Under the pieces are notes generated by a model. It searched no databases. It was given only the letters and a program-made list of their open reading frames with translations, and was not told where the DNA came from. 64,000 nucleotides of DNA. It comes from an uncultured Oscillospiraceae bacterium. GTDB lineage: Bacteria > Bacillota > Clostridia > Oscillospirales > Acutalibacteraceae. The stretch spans positions 1 through 64,000 of the forward strand of contig CAOKRT010000007.1 in the NCBI GenBank assembly GCA_948471205.1, written 5' to 3'. Shown piece after piece: positions 41,110 to 50,141 of this stretch. The position numbers were made by a program, and so were the translations under genes. The stretch's first letter is position 1; every line of letters begins with the position of its first letter.

Positions 41110-42045
41110 TTATCTGTATTTTTTCTTTTCGCCTTCAAGTTTTTCTAAAAAATTTGTAAAATATGCAGGCAGCATGCTTTCAAATTCCAGCCACTTACCT
41201 GTTTTCGGATGAACAAAACCGATATGTTTTGCATGAAGACATTGACCGTTTAAACCCTTCTGCACCTTTTTCGGTCCGTAAACCTCATCGCCCGCAACAG
41301 GATGACCGATATATGCCATATGCACTCTTATCTGATGCGTTCTTCCAGTTTCAAGCGTGCATCTGAGATGTGTGAAATTTCCGAAACGGTTCAAAATTTC
41401 ATAATGTGTAACGGCATTTTTTGAATTTCTGTAAGTAACCGCCATCTTCTTCCTGTCCTTAGGATGTCTGCCTATCGGCTGATTGACCGTTCCGTTTTCC
41501 ACTGTAATATTACCATGCACAACACATTCATATGCACGGTGAAAGGAATGCTCCTTAATTTGTTTTGCCAATGAAATATGCGCCGTATCATTTTTGGCAA
41601 CAATCAAAAGCCCGGATGTATCCTTGTCTATTCTGTGCACGATGCCGGGTCTTATAACACCGTTTATGCCGCTTAGCGAATCTCCGCAGTGATAAAGAAG
41701 TGCGTTAACCAGCGTGCCTTCGTAATTGCCGGCAGCCGGGTGAACCACCATACCTTTTGGTTTGTTGACCACCAGCAAATCCCTGTCTTCATAAACAATA
41801 TCAAGCGGAATATTTTCAGGGCGTGTCTCCAACGGCTTTGCCTGCGGAACGACAACCGTAATTTTATCATTTTCCCTGCATTTATAATTTTTGGAAACCT
41901 GCTTTCCGTTTACACAAACGCCGCCTTCATCAATTATTCTGGCTGCCGCCGAACGTGAAAAGCGGCTGTTCTGCTCACTGATAAACTTATCTATTCTGAC
42001 ATTGCTGTTTTCGGAAGAAACTGTAAAAATCAATGTATCACCCAT
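41110..42045 (-). CDS. rluD: RluD-family 23S rRNA pseudouridine synthase
   Basis: 311 residues from ATG 42045, 7 nt after GGAG; an ATG two codons earlier is too close to the SD. S4 RNA-binding domain at the start (VRIDKFISEQNSRFSRSAAA, VSKNYKCRENDKITV), then the RluA catalytic domain with VNKPKGMVVHP, RPGIVHRIDKDTSGLLIVAK (catalytic Asp) and TGRTHQIRVHMAYIGHPVAG. Exact target uridines are not deducible. It overlaps lspA by 8 nt, a common Firmicutes pair. Confidence 0.92.
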   Translation of the reverse strand: MGDTLIFTVSSENSNVRIDKFISEQNSRFSRSAAARIIDEGGVCVNGKQVSKNYKCRENDKITVVVPQAKPLETRPENIPLDIVYEDRDLLVVNKPKGMVVHPAAGNYEGTLVNALLYHCGDSLSGINGVIRPGIVHRIDKDTSGLLIVAKNDTAHISLAKQIKEHSFHRAYECVVHGNITVENGTVNQPIGRHPKDRKKMAVTYRNSKNAVTHYEILNRFGNFTHLRCTLETGRTHQIRVHMAYIGHPVAGDEVYGPKKVQKGLNGQCLHAKHIGFVHPKTGKWLEFESMLPAYFTNFLEKLEGEKKKYR

Positions 42046-42517
42046 CTGCATTCTCCTTTTTCATCATATCGGAAATCAGATACAGAAACATGGATGCCGC
42101 GCCAAGGGTTACAGCACAGTCAGCAATGTTAAAAACAGCAAAATCAATAAATACCGGCTCAATAAAATCAATGACAAATCCAAAAAAGGCTCTGTCTATA
42201 AGATTTCCGATTCCGCCGGAAACAATAACGCCTATACTCCAGTAAAGCCACAGTGATTTGCATTTATCGGAAAAAAGATACCACAGTGCAGCACCGCATG
42301 CAATAACGGTTATAAAAATAAAAAGCCATCTTGCTCCGCTGAAAAGTGAAAAAGCCATTCCGCTGTTTTCAGCATAATGAAACTGCACAATATCTTTGAT
42401 AAACGGAAACACCGTACCGTCGGAAAGATATTTCTGCGCAAAATATTTTGTTATCTGATCAAACACCATTATGAGAATTATCATAATACAGCACCATATA
42501 TGCTTTTTTCTGTGCAA
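42038..42517 (-). CDS. lspA: Lipoprotein signal peptidase (signal peptidase II)
   Basis: 159 residues with four transmembrane helices. Conserved blocks: DQITKYFAQKYL, ENSGMAFSLFSG, GGIGNLIDRAFFGFVIDFIE (first catalytic Asp region) and FAVFNIADCAVTLGA (second catalytic Asp). It removes signal peptides from lipidated prolipoproteins such as the two in this window. Confidence 0.95.
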   Translation of the reverse strand: MHRKKHIWCCIMIILIMVFDQITKYFAQKYLSDGTVFPFIKDIVQFHYAENSGMAFSLFSGARWLFIFITVIACGAALWYLFSDKCKSLWLYWSIGVIVSGGIGNLIDRAFFGFVIDFIEPVFIDFAVFNIADCAVTLGAASMFLYLISDMMKKENADG

Positions 42518-42547
42518 AAATATCCCTCCGATACATTTTAAGAAATA

Positions 42548-42572
42548 AGGGGCAGAATCATTATCTGCCCCT
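42548..42572 (-). terminator. Terminator after ileS
   Basis: AGGGGCAGA/TCTGCCCCT stem between ileS and lspA. On minus the T tail is weak, so it may attenuate rather than end transcription; on plus it is T-rich. Confidence 0.55.
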
Positions 42573-42584
42573 TTTTAATTTTTA

Positions 42585-45380
42585 TTATTCCCCGATTTCA
42601 GCAATAACTGCCGCACAATGTTCACAAAGTTCCGGGTGATTTTCATTTTCGCCAACAGATGTTGAGAATTTCCAGCAGCGTTCACACTTTCCGCCGTCTG
42701 CTTTGAAAACAGAAACCGTTAATCCTTCCACATCGCCGGCAAAGGACTGCTGTTCTTTCACAACTTCAACAGATGAGGTAATAAAGATTTCAGGAAGTTC
42801 CGCTTCAACTTCTTTCAGGAAATCATAGAATGCACCGTCTGCACCAAGCACAATTTTTGCTTCCAGTGATTTTCCGATTTTCTTTTCATTTCTTGCAAGT
42901 TCAAGCGCTTTCTGAACATCCACACGCACTGCATGAATCTTTTCCCACTTATCCATAAATGCTTCATCTGTTTCAATAAAATCAGCATTCGGAATTTCAT
43001 TAAACAGCGGAGAATCCGTGTTTCTTGATTTATCATGCGGCATAAACTGCCAGATTTCATCTGCTGTGAAAGCAAGAATCGGTGTTAAAAGCAGTGTAAG
43101 TGCATCAAGAATTTTATAAAGCACTGTCTGCGCCGCACGGCGTGTTTCCGATGCCGGAACAGAAGTATATAATCTGTCTTTCAGAACATCAAAATAGAAA
43201 TTACTCATATCAACAACACAGAAATTATGAATGGAATGTGCCGCTGTGTGATATTCATAAATTTCATATCCCTTGCGTGCCGTTTCAATTACCTTATCAA
43301 GCTTCATAAGCGCATATTTATCAAGCTCTTCCAGCTTATCATTCTCAACCATATCTGTATCAGGGTTGAAATCGTAAAGATTTCCAAGGCAGAAACGGGC
43401 CGTATTTCTGATTTTTCTGTAATTATCCGAAAGCTGCTTTAAAATTTCCGGGCTGATACGTATATCGGCATGGTAATCGGATGAAGCAACCCAAAGGCGA
43501 AGAATATCTGCACCGTACTGATCAATAATATCCTGCGGATCAATACCGTTTCCGAGTGATTTGGACATTTTTTTGCCCTCTCCGTCAACTGTCCAGCCGT
43601 GCGTTACAATTTCCTTAAACGGTGCACCGCCGCCGCCTGCAACAGATGTGAGAAGCGAAGACTGGAACCAGCCTCTGTACTGATCTGCACCTTCAAGATA
43701 AACATCTGCCGGCACTTTCAGATAATCTCTTTTTTTACATACTGCCGCATGTGATGAACCCGAATCAAACCAAACATCCATAATGTCGGTTTCCTTATCA
43801 AATCCCTTTGCTTCGCCGCAGTGCGGACATTTGAAGCCTTCCGGCAGAAAATATTCTGCGTCATGAGCATACCATGCATCTGAACCTTCTTTTCCGAAGA
43901 TTTTTGAAACCTTCATCATAACATCGTTATCAATAATTTCTTTTCCGCATGCTTTGCAATAAACAACCGGAATCGGAACGCCCCATTTTCTTTGGCGTGA
44001 AATACACCAGTCGGCACGTTCTCTTACCATAGACTGCAGTCTGTCCTTACCCCATTCAGGGAACCATTTCACATCTTCGGATGCTTTAACGGCTGCTTCC
44101 TTAAAATCATCAACAGAACAGAACCACTGTGATGTTGCACGGAAAATAACAGGCTTATGACATCTCCAGCAATGCGGATACTGGTGAACAATTTTCTGAA
44201 GTGCAAAAAGATTTCCTGTTTTTTCAAGGTACTGGGCAATCGGCTTGTTTGCTTCTTCTGTTGAAAGACCGGCAAACTGACCAGCCTCCTCTGTTAAATG
44301 ACCTGCTGCGTCCACAGGAACAATAACGGGAATTTCGGGATAATTCTTGCATACAACAAAGTCTTCTACACCGTGACCCGGCGCAGTATGAACACAGCCG
44401 GTACCGCTTTCAAGCGTTACATGGTCGCCGACAATAACAAGCGATGTACGGTCAATAAACGGATGCTGACACTTCATATATTCCAGTTCAGAGCCCTTGA
44501 TTATACCGCAAATTTCGTAATCCTCAGTTCCCCTTGCCTCCATAGCGGCAGCAACAAGATCTGTTGCCATAACATAATATTCATTCTGGCTTTTTACAAG
44601 TGAATACTCAAAATCAGGACCAACGCAAATGGCAACATTTGCAGGCAATGTCCATGTGGTTGTTGTCCAAATAACAAAATATGTTTTGGAAAGATCTGCA
44701 CCCATTGCCGTAAGTTTGCCCAAATCATCTGTTACATTGAATTTAACATAAATGGAATGACAAGGATCCTCGCCGTATTCAATTTCTGCCTCTGCAAGCG
44801 CAGTATTACAGTCTGAACACCAGTAAACAGGCTTTAACCCTTTATAGATATAACCCTTAGATGCCATGGAGGCGAAAACTTTAATTTGTTCTTCTTCAAA
44901 ATCATTGGTAAGCGTGATATAAGGATTATCCCATTCTCCGATGATTCCAAGACGTTTGAACCCTTCTCGCTGCAAATCTACAAAACCGAGCGCTGTTTCA
45001 CGGCAGATTTTACGAAGTTCCAAATCTGAAATATTTGTTTCGGCTGATATGTTTGCCGCTTTTCTTGCCTTAAGTTCGGTAGGAAGCCCGTGTGTATCCC
45101 AGCCCGGTACATAAGGTGACTTAAAACCTGTCATATTCTTATATCTTACAATAAAATCCTTGAGGGTTTTATTAAGCGAATGACCGATATGAATCGGTCC
45201 GTTTGCATATGGCGGTCCGTCATGAAGCACAAACAGCGGCTTGCCTTCATTTATATCCATAAGCTGCTTATACTGATCATGTTCATACCATTTTTTAAGA
45301 AAATCGGGTTCGCGCTGAGGCAATGCCGCTCTCATCGGGAAATCAGTTTTCATCATGTTTAAAGTATCTTTATAGTCCAT
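42585..45380 (-). CDS. ileS: Isoleucyl-tRNA synthetase
   Basis: 931 residues, full length. Class I signatures: HIGH motif PIHIGHSLN near residue 62 and KMSKSLGN. The editing domain is present (TTTWTLPANVAICVGPD, GTGCVHTAPGHGVEDF). Zinc-binding C-terminus: CERCW...CEHC. It charges tRNA-Ile. No T-box was found in the 38 bp between it and divIVA; that gap has a small CCGG hairpin and an SD, so it is probably expressed from upstream. Confidence 0.97.
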   Translation of the reverse strand: MDYKDTLNMMKTDFPMRAALPQREPDFLKKWYEHDQYKQLMDINEGKPLFVLHDGPPYANGPIHIGHSLNKTLKDFIVRYKNMTGFKSPYVPGWDTHGLPTELKARKAANISAETNISDLELRKICRETALGFVDLQREGFKRLGIIGEWDNPYITLTNDFEEEQIKVFASMASKGYIYKGLKPVYWCSDCNTALAEAEIEYGEDPCHSIYVKFNVTDDLGKLTAMGADLSKTYFVIWTTTTWTLPANVAICVGPDFEYSLVKSQNEYYVMATDLVAAAMEARGTEDYEICGIIKGSELEYMKCQHPFIDRTSLVIVGDHVTLESGTGCVHTAPGHGVEDFVVCKNYPEIPVIVPVDAAGHLTEEAGQFAGLSTEEANKPIAQYLEKTGNLFALQKIVHQYPHCWRCHKPVIFRATSQWFCSVDDFKEAAVKASEDVKWFPEWGKDRLQSMVRERADWCISRQRKWGVPIPVVYCKACGKEIIDNDVMMKVSKIFGKEGSDAWYAHDAEYFLPEGFKCPHCGEAKGFDKETDIMDVWFDSGSSHAAVCKKRDYLKVPADVYLEGADQYRGWFQSSLLTSVAGGGGAPFKEIVTHGWTVDGEGKKMSKSLGNGIDPQDIIDQYGADILRLWVASSDYHADIRISPEILKQLSDNYRKIRNTARFCLGNLYDFNPDTDMVENDKLEELDKYALMKLDKVIETARKGYEIYEYHTAAHSIHNFCVVDMSNFYFDVLKDRLYTSVPASETRRAAQTVLYKILDALTLLLTPILAFTADEIWQFMPHDKSRNTDSPLFNEIPNADFIETDEAFMDKWEKIHAVRVDVQKALELARNEKKIGKSLEAKIVLGADGAFYDFLKEVEAELPEIFITSSVEVVKEQQSFAGDVEGLTVSVFKADGGKCERCWKFSTSVGENENHPELCEHCAAVIAEIGE

Positions 45381-45418
45381 TATAGAAAATCTCCTTCGTG
45401 CCGGAAACCGGCATAGAA

Positions 45419-46732
45419 TTAATTATGCTTTTTGTTTTTCTTTTTGAAGAAACCTCTGAATTTCAAATCATCCTCATCCTCGTCATAATCATCCGGCGGA
45501 ATAAGACTTATTTTTTCAGTAGTTCTGCCCTCTGCCTTAACATTGAAAAAACTTTCAAACGGAAGTTCCTCATTATATCCCTTTTCCGGCTCGCCGGCAG
45601 GCTCCATTTCCGGTTCTTCGGTAATCTCCGTTACAGGGTGTCCTTCAACAGGTGTAATTTCATCTTTATCAAACGCTTCTATTGCATCGTTTACATCAAC
45701 ATCTATCATAGACGGCACATTGCTCTGTTCTGAAATGTCTTCAATATCCTCTGCATCTTTAACAGCAATAACCGGTGCTTCCTGCGGTGTATTTTCTTCA
45801 TCAGCCTCCGGTTCACAAGCAGAATCATCCTCTGCTTCTTCCTCTTCTGCCGCATCCTCCGCTGGCTCCTGTACCTGATCGGTATCCTGTGCTTTTTCCT
45901 CTACCTTTGTATCTTCGGCAGGTTCTTCTTCCTTGACATCCTCTTTTTCAGCAGGGGCATTCTCTGCCTTATCCTCTTTTTCGGTTTCTGCAGAACCGGT
46001 TATGGATTCAACAAAGTTATCAACATTGTTCAGTTGATTTTCAATATCTGCCATCTTGTCTGCGGCAAGTGCTTTTGCAGCCTCAACAGGTGATTCCATC
46101 ATCTCTTTGAGCTTTGCAAGCTGTGCTTCATATAAAGAAACCAGGCTTGTTTTAAACAATTCCGATTCCTCTTTAAGCTTTGACACAAGCTCTTCGTGAT
46201 ATTCTTTTTCTTCCTTGGCTTTCACAATAAGCTCTTCGGAAAGGCTCTTGGTCTGCTTAAACATATCCTGAACGGCATTTTTTGCATTGCTTAAAATGCT
46301 GCCGGCTTTCTTTTCTGCTTCCATTGCAATTTCATTTGCGGCAGCGGTTTTTTCCTTTGTAAGATTTGCAACATAATCACGTGCTTCGGAAATAAGCTTT
46401 TCTGCCTCTGCCTTTGCATCCGCAACTGTTTTTTTAGCCTTGCTGTCGCTTTCAGCGGAAAGTTTATCTGCCTTTTCTTTTGCTGTTTTTTCTAATTCAT
46501 TTGCTGCCTTCTGCGCAGAAATGATTGCTTCTTTAATGGAATCTTCTTCTTCCCTGTACTCAACAATTTTGTTTGCAAGAATCTCCATTTTTCTGTAAAG
46601 TTCTTTATTCTCCTGAAAAATAGCTGAATAAGAATCTGCTATTTCATCCAGAAAAGCATTGGTTTCATCAATATCATAACCGTGAGCCGCTGTTGCAAGC
46701 TGCTTTTCTTTAATCTGGTTTGGTGTAATCAT
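45419..46732 (-). CDS. divIVA: DivIVA-domain cell-division/polarity protein with long acidic tail
   Basis: 437 residues from ATG 46732. The N-terminal DivIVA lipid-binding domain (ITPNQIKEKQLATAAHGYDI, DETNAFLDEIADSYSAIFQE) is followed by a coiled coil to about residue 240 with many Lys/Glu/Ala. The C-terminal ~190 residues are strongly acidic and low-complexity (EEEAEDDSACEPEADEEN) with a basic end (FFKKKNKKHN). DivIVA marks curved membrane and helps place division or growth proteins. Bacillus DivIVA is about 165 residues, so this one is unusually long, as in some Clostridia. It follows sepF with a short gap. Confidence 0.9.
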   Translation of the reverse strand: MITPNQIKEKQLATAAHGYDIDETNAFLDEIADSYSAIFQENKELYRKMEILANKIVEYREEEDSIKEAIISAQKAANELEKTAKEKADKLSAESDSKAKKTVADAKAEAEKLISEARDYVANLTKEKTAAANEIAMEAEKKAGSILSNAKNAVQDMFKQTKSLSEELIVKAKEEKEYHEELVSKLKEESELFKTSLVSLYEAQLAKLKEMMESPVEAAKALAADKMADIENQLNNVDNFVESITGSAETEKEDKAENAPAEKEDVKEEEPAEDTKVEEKAQDTDQVQEPAEDAAEEEEAEDDSACEPEADEENTPQEAPVIAVKDAEDIEDISEQSNVPSMIDVDVNDAIEAFDKDEITPVEGHPVTEITEEPEMEPAGEPEKGYNEELPFESFFNVKAEGRTTEKISLIPPDDYDEDEDDLKFRGFFKKKNKKHN

Positions 46733-46752
46733 ATTCTTCCCCTCCAAAAACA

Positions 46753-47256
46753 TCACATAAACATTCCGTTGTGTTCAAGTTCATCAAGAATGTCATCGCC
46801 GAGTACATCAACATTATAAGGAGTAATGATATATGTACTGTTTGCAACTCTTTTTATTGAGCCTTCATCCGCATATGCAACACCGCTTAAAAAATCAAGC
46901 AAACGCCTTGCAATATCACGGTTTGTTGATTCAAGATTCAGCACAACCGTACGTTTTGATTTAAGATTATCCGCTATGCCCGGAGCATCGCTGAACTGTT
47001 CGGGCTTAACAAGCACTACCTGCACCTGCGCTGTGGTATGAATATTCACAACCTTATCCGAATCTGCACGGAAACGGTGCATTCTTTCTGTTTTTTCCTC
47101 TTTCGGAACCCTTACACTGCGTGTTGTCGGCCTGCTGCTTTGCTTTGACATACGCGGCGGCATATCAAAATCCGAAGAATTATCTTCATAAAAATCGTCA
47201 AAATCATCTTCGGGTCTTTCCTTAAAAATATCAGCAAACTTATCCATAAAACCCAT
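46753..47256 (-). CDS. sepF: SepF cell-division protein
   Basis: 167 residues from ATG 47256, 8 nt after AGGAGG. An N-terminal amphipathic start (MGFMDKFADIF), an acidic linker, then the SepF domain: VVLVKPEQFSDAPGIADNLK, KRTVVLNLESTNRDIARRLL, DFLSGVAYADEGSIKRVANS, TYIITPYNVD. SepF binds membrane and FtsZ and aligns the Z ring. The yggS-sepF-divIVA order is conserved in Firmicutes. Confidence 0.95.
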   Translation of the reverse strand: MGFMDKFADIFKERPEDDFDDFYEDNSSDFDMPPRMSKQSSRPTTRSVRVPKEEKTERMHRFRADSDKVVNIHTTAQVQVVLVKPEQFSDAPGIADNLKSKRTVVLNLESTNRDIARRLLDFLSGVAYADEGSIKRVANSTYIITPYNVDVLGDDILDELEHNGMFM

Positions 47257-47268
47257 ATCCATATCCTC

Positions 47269-48000
47269 CTAAAAATATTTTCTTGCGCCAAAGATTGCAG
47301 AACCAACCCTGACTATATTTGAGCCTTCGGCAACAGCGGCTTCGTAATCACCGCTCATTCCCATAGACAGAATATTCATATTTATATTATCTATTTTTTT
47401 ATCTTTAATGTCAATGAAATATTGTCTCATTTCGGCAAAATACCTTCGTGCCTCTTTTTCATTTTCACAGACCGGAGGTATCGTCATCAACCCTTCAACC
47501 TTCAGTCCTTTAAGCCCTGCCATCTCATAAAGCGTTTCCGCAAGTGCTTCGGCATAAACGCCGCTTTTGCTTTCTTCTTTGCCGATATTTACTTCAACAA
47601 GGCATTTCGTTTCTATTCCGCGGGCAGATGAAACCTTTGATATTTCTTTTGCCAGCTTCAGCGAGGACACGGATTCTATCATATCAACCTCGCCTACAAT
47701 CTGCCTTACCTTATTGGTTTGCAGATGACCGATAAGATGGCGTTCAACACCGCTGAGGTTAAGAGCATCCCTTTTCCCAAGATATTCCTGCACCCTGTTT
47801 TCACCTATTAGGTCTGCCCCCAGTTCAAGCACTTTATTTATGTAAACAGGTTCAACCGTTTTGGTAACACACATAAGCCGCACATCCTGTTCGTTTCTGC
47901 CGGCCTTTACAGCGCTTTCTTTAATACTTTCCAGCACACGTTTATAATTTTCCTCTGCCGCTTTAAGCCTGTTTTCATCAGGCAAAAACTTTTCCGTCAT
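47269..48000 (-). CDS. yggS: YggS/PROSC-family PLP homeostasis protein
   Basis: 243 residues from ATG 48000, after AAGGGATG. PLP lysine lies in MCVTKTVEP. Other blocks: GENRVQEYLGK, WHLIGHLQTNK-like HLIGHLQTNKVRQIV, CLVEVNIGKEESKSGV, GLMTIPP, LSMGMSGDYEAAVAEGSNIV, RVGSAIFGAR. It binds pyridoxal phosphate in a racemase-like barrel and balances free PLP. It overlaps the HlyD-like gene by 23 nt and precedes sepF by 12 bp. Confidence 0.93.
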   Translation of the reverse strand: MTEKFLPDENRLKAAEENYKRVLESIKESAVKAGRNEQDVRLMCVTKTVEPVYINKVLELGADLIGENRVQEYLGKRDALNLSGVERHLIGHLQTNKVRQIVGEVDMIESVSSLKLAKEISKVSSARGIETKCLVEVNIGKEESKSGVYAEALAETLYEMAGLKGLKVEGLMTIPPVCENEKEARRYFAEMRQYFIDIKDKKIDNINMNILSMGMSGDYEAAVAEGSNIVRVGSAIFGARKYF

Positions 48001-49225
48001 AAACATCCCTTCCGCGAACAATAATTTTATCATAAAGCTTGATTCCGTTTTTAATATCGGGATCATTGTAACTTAAAATAACATATCCGTTACCTGTATA
48101 CAAAATTTCAGCTCTGCGCCATTTTGCAATGTTTGATACAAGTGCATAAACACCTTTTTCTCCGTCTTTATCATGAACGGCCCTGCTGTCAACCTTTATG
48201 CCGTTATAGCTTTTCACTCTTATTTCAATATCTTCCAGACGCATTGACAAAATATCTTTATCCATTTCATTGCACGAAAGCAAAAGCAATGTCTGATCTG
48301 CACTAAGCGCAACATCCGCACCTTTCACAACCGTGCATTTAAGCTCTGTATCCGTGGATTTAACAACCACCTGCGTATTATAGCCGTCTCTCAATCCGTC
48401 AACATCCTCTGCACTTACCACACAGGCAAGATACCACACAAAGCTGCTTATAATCTTGCCGCCGTTTTGGACAGTGCCTTTTGCTTCAACGGCTGTTTTA
48501 AGATATTCGCTGAACGTGTCAACCGTCATATCCTTAACCTTGCTGTAATCAAAAACACCCTCGCATCCGTCGCTGTATCTGGAATAATATCCGGCCTTTT
48601 CAGCTTTTACATAGCCTGTTGGCTTGCAGGATGAAACATCTGCTGCAGAAATCTGATTTTCAATATCTGAAATCACAGAAGAAAAATCAACTGTTTCTCC
48701 CACAAGAAGCGACCTTCTTGTAAAATTGTCGTTTATATCCAGTGCATAAGCATTTGCCCTGTTTAAATCGTTTCTTCCTGCCGAACGAATATAACCGTTT
48801 ACATTGGAAAGGATATTTTTTTCAAGCACTTCTATATCCGTAACACTTCCGACAGCCGTATTCGACATATCAGTATAATATTTATGTTTTTCTTCCAGTT
48901 CCTGAAATTCAGCATATCTTTGGGCATTTTCAGCAGACGGAAACATCATTGCAATTTCACCGCCGGTATGAACTTTTTCACCGTCTGCAGCGGCAGGAAT
49001 GGCAATTCCGCTAAGCCCTTCCACAGCTTTTTCATCCCGTATAACCAGCGCTCTTGTTTCAATAATATCATAAACGGTTGCCGCTTCCGCCACCTGGGTC
49101 TGAAGGCGGATATTCAAAACGCTTATACATTCACCTAAAATAATGCCGACTATAATCAGAATGATAACTGCAATAAAAATATTCTGCCGTGATAATGCCG
49201 AAAGTTTTTTTCTGTTCTTAACCAT
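47978..49225 (-). CDS. HlyD-like membrane-anchored protein of the division cluster
   Basis: 415 residues. One N-terminal transmembrane helix (about 15-35), then LQTQVAEAATVYDIIETRAL and GIAIPAAADGEKVHTGGEIA typical of HlyD/biotinyl-like barrels, a helical hairpin (about 105-190), and a late beta region (VDSRAVHDKDGEKGVYALVS) as in membrane-fusion proteins. Proteins of this type precede yggS-sepF in many Clostridia, with no exporter gene nearby. It may work in envelope or division; function unknown. Confidence 0.7.
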   Translation of the reverse strand: MVKNRKKLSALSRQNIFIAVIILIIVGIILGECISVLNIRLQTQVAEAATVYDIIETRALVIRDEKAVEGLSGIAIPAAADGEKVHTGGEIAMMFPSAENAQRYAEFQELEEKHKYYTDMSNTAVGSVTDIEVLEKNILSNVNGYIRSAGRNDLNRANAYALDINDNFTRRSLLVGETVDFSSVISDIENQISAADVSSCKPTGYVKAEKAGYYSRYSDGCEGVFDYSKVKDMTVDTFSEYLKTAVEAKGTVQNGGKIISSFVWYLACVVSAEDVDGLRDGYNTQVVVKSTDTELKCTVVKGADVALSADQTLLLLSCNEMDKDILSMRLEDIEIRVKSYNGIKVDSRAVHDKDGEKGVYALVSNIAKWRRAEILYTGNGYVILSYNDPDIKNGIKLYDKIIVRGRDVYDGKVFA

Positions 49226-50141
49226 TTTTCAAAAATTCCCTGCTTTTCTCAACTGCACAGGCTGCAATGCCGGAATTCTCTTCATCCGCATACAGCCACA
49301 CAGCAGTATTTCTTTTTTTAAACCAAGTAATCTGCCTTTTGGCATAATGCCGTGTTTCTTTTTTTAGCGCTTCCAGCGCCTGTTCAAGGCTGATTTCTCC
49401 CTCAAAATACGGTCTCAGTTCTTTGTGCCCTATGGCCTGGGCAGATGTTGTGCCTGTATCGGCAAGACATCTTTCAGCTTCCTGCACAAGTCCGTTTTCT
49501 AACATGAAATCAACACGGCGGTTAATTCTTTCATAAAGTGTATTTCTGTTTTTAAAACCGATTACAAAATATAAAACATCATAAGGGCTTTCTTCTGTTT
49601 TTGAATTTTCATTCTGCTGTGTTTTTGTTTTTCCCGAAGAATAATAAATTTCAACAGCCCTTGCAACTCTTGCTTTGTTGTTTTTATGAATTTTTTCCGC
49701 TGCTGCGGGGTCTATCCTTACAAGCTCGGCATACAGCGCATCGGCATCCATTTTCATTAGTCTGTCGCGCAGTTCAAAATCTGTCTGCGCCTGCGTGAAT
49801 TTTATATTGTCAACAAAGCTGTCTATAAACAGACCCGTTCCACCGACTATCACGGGCACTTTATTTCTGCCTGTAATATCATCCACTGCTTTTTTTGCAT
49901 ATTTGCAGAAATCGGAAACAGAATAATTTTCGTTTCTGTCCAAAAACTCCACCAAATGATGCGGCACCTGCGCCCTTTCTTTTTCCGTTGGCGCGGCGGT
50001 TGCAATACCCATATCTTTATATACCTGCATGGAATCCGCAGAAATTATTTCTCCGTTCACAGCCTTTGCTATCTCAATTCCAAGCCCTGTTTTGCCGCTT
50101 GCGGTCGGTCCTGCAACAACAATCAATTTTGTTTTTTTCAT
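49218..50141 (-). CDS. miaA: tRNA dimethylallyltransferase MiaA
   Basis: 307 residues. P-loop VAGPTASGKTGLGIE, ISADSMQVYKDMGIATAAPT, VPHHLVEFLD, VPVIVGGTGLF and QAIGHKELRPYFEGEISLEQ identify MiaA. It attaches a dimethylallyl group to A37 of UNN-reading tRNAs, the step before MiaB (encoded at 55151). Its ATG overlaps the mutL stop by 4 bp. Confidence 0.96.
   Translation of the reverse strand: MKKTKLIVVAGPTASGKTGLGIEIAKAVNGEIISADSMQVYKDMGIATAAPTEKERAQVPHHLVEFLDRNENYSVSDFCKYAKKAVDDITGRNKVPVIVGGTGLFIDSFVDNIKFTQAQTDFELRDRLMKMDADALYAELVRIDPAAAEKIHKNNKARVARAVEIYYSSGKTKTQQNENSKTEESPYDVLYFVIGFKNRNTLYERINRRVDFMLENGLVQEAERCLADTGTTSAQAIGHKELRPYFEGEISLEQALEALKKETRHYAKRQITWFKKRNTAVWLYADEENSGIAACAVEKSREFLKNG

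Noticed and set aside
45381..45418. Possible T-box for ileS
   Set aside because: Only 38 bp separate divIVA and ileS, with an SD and a small CCGG hairpin; no T-box core is present.
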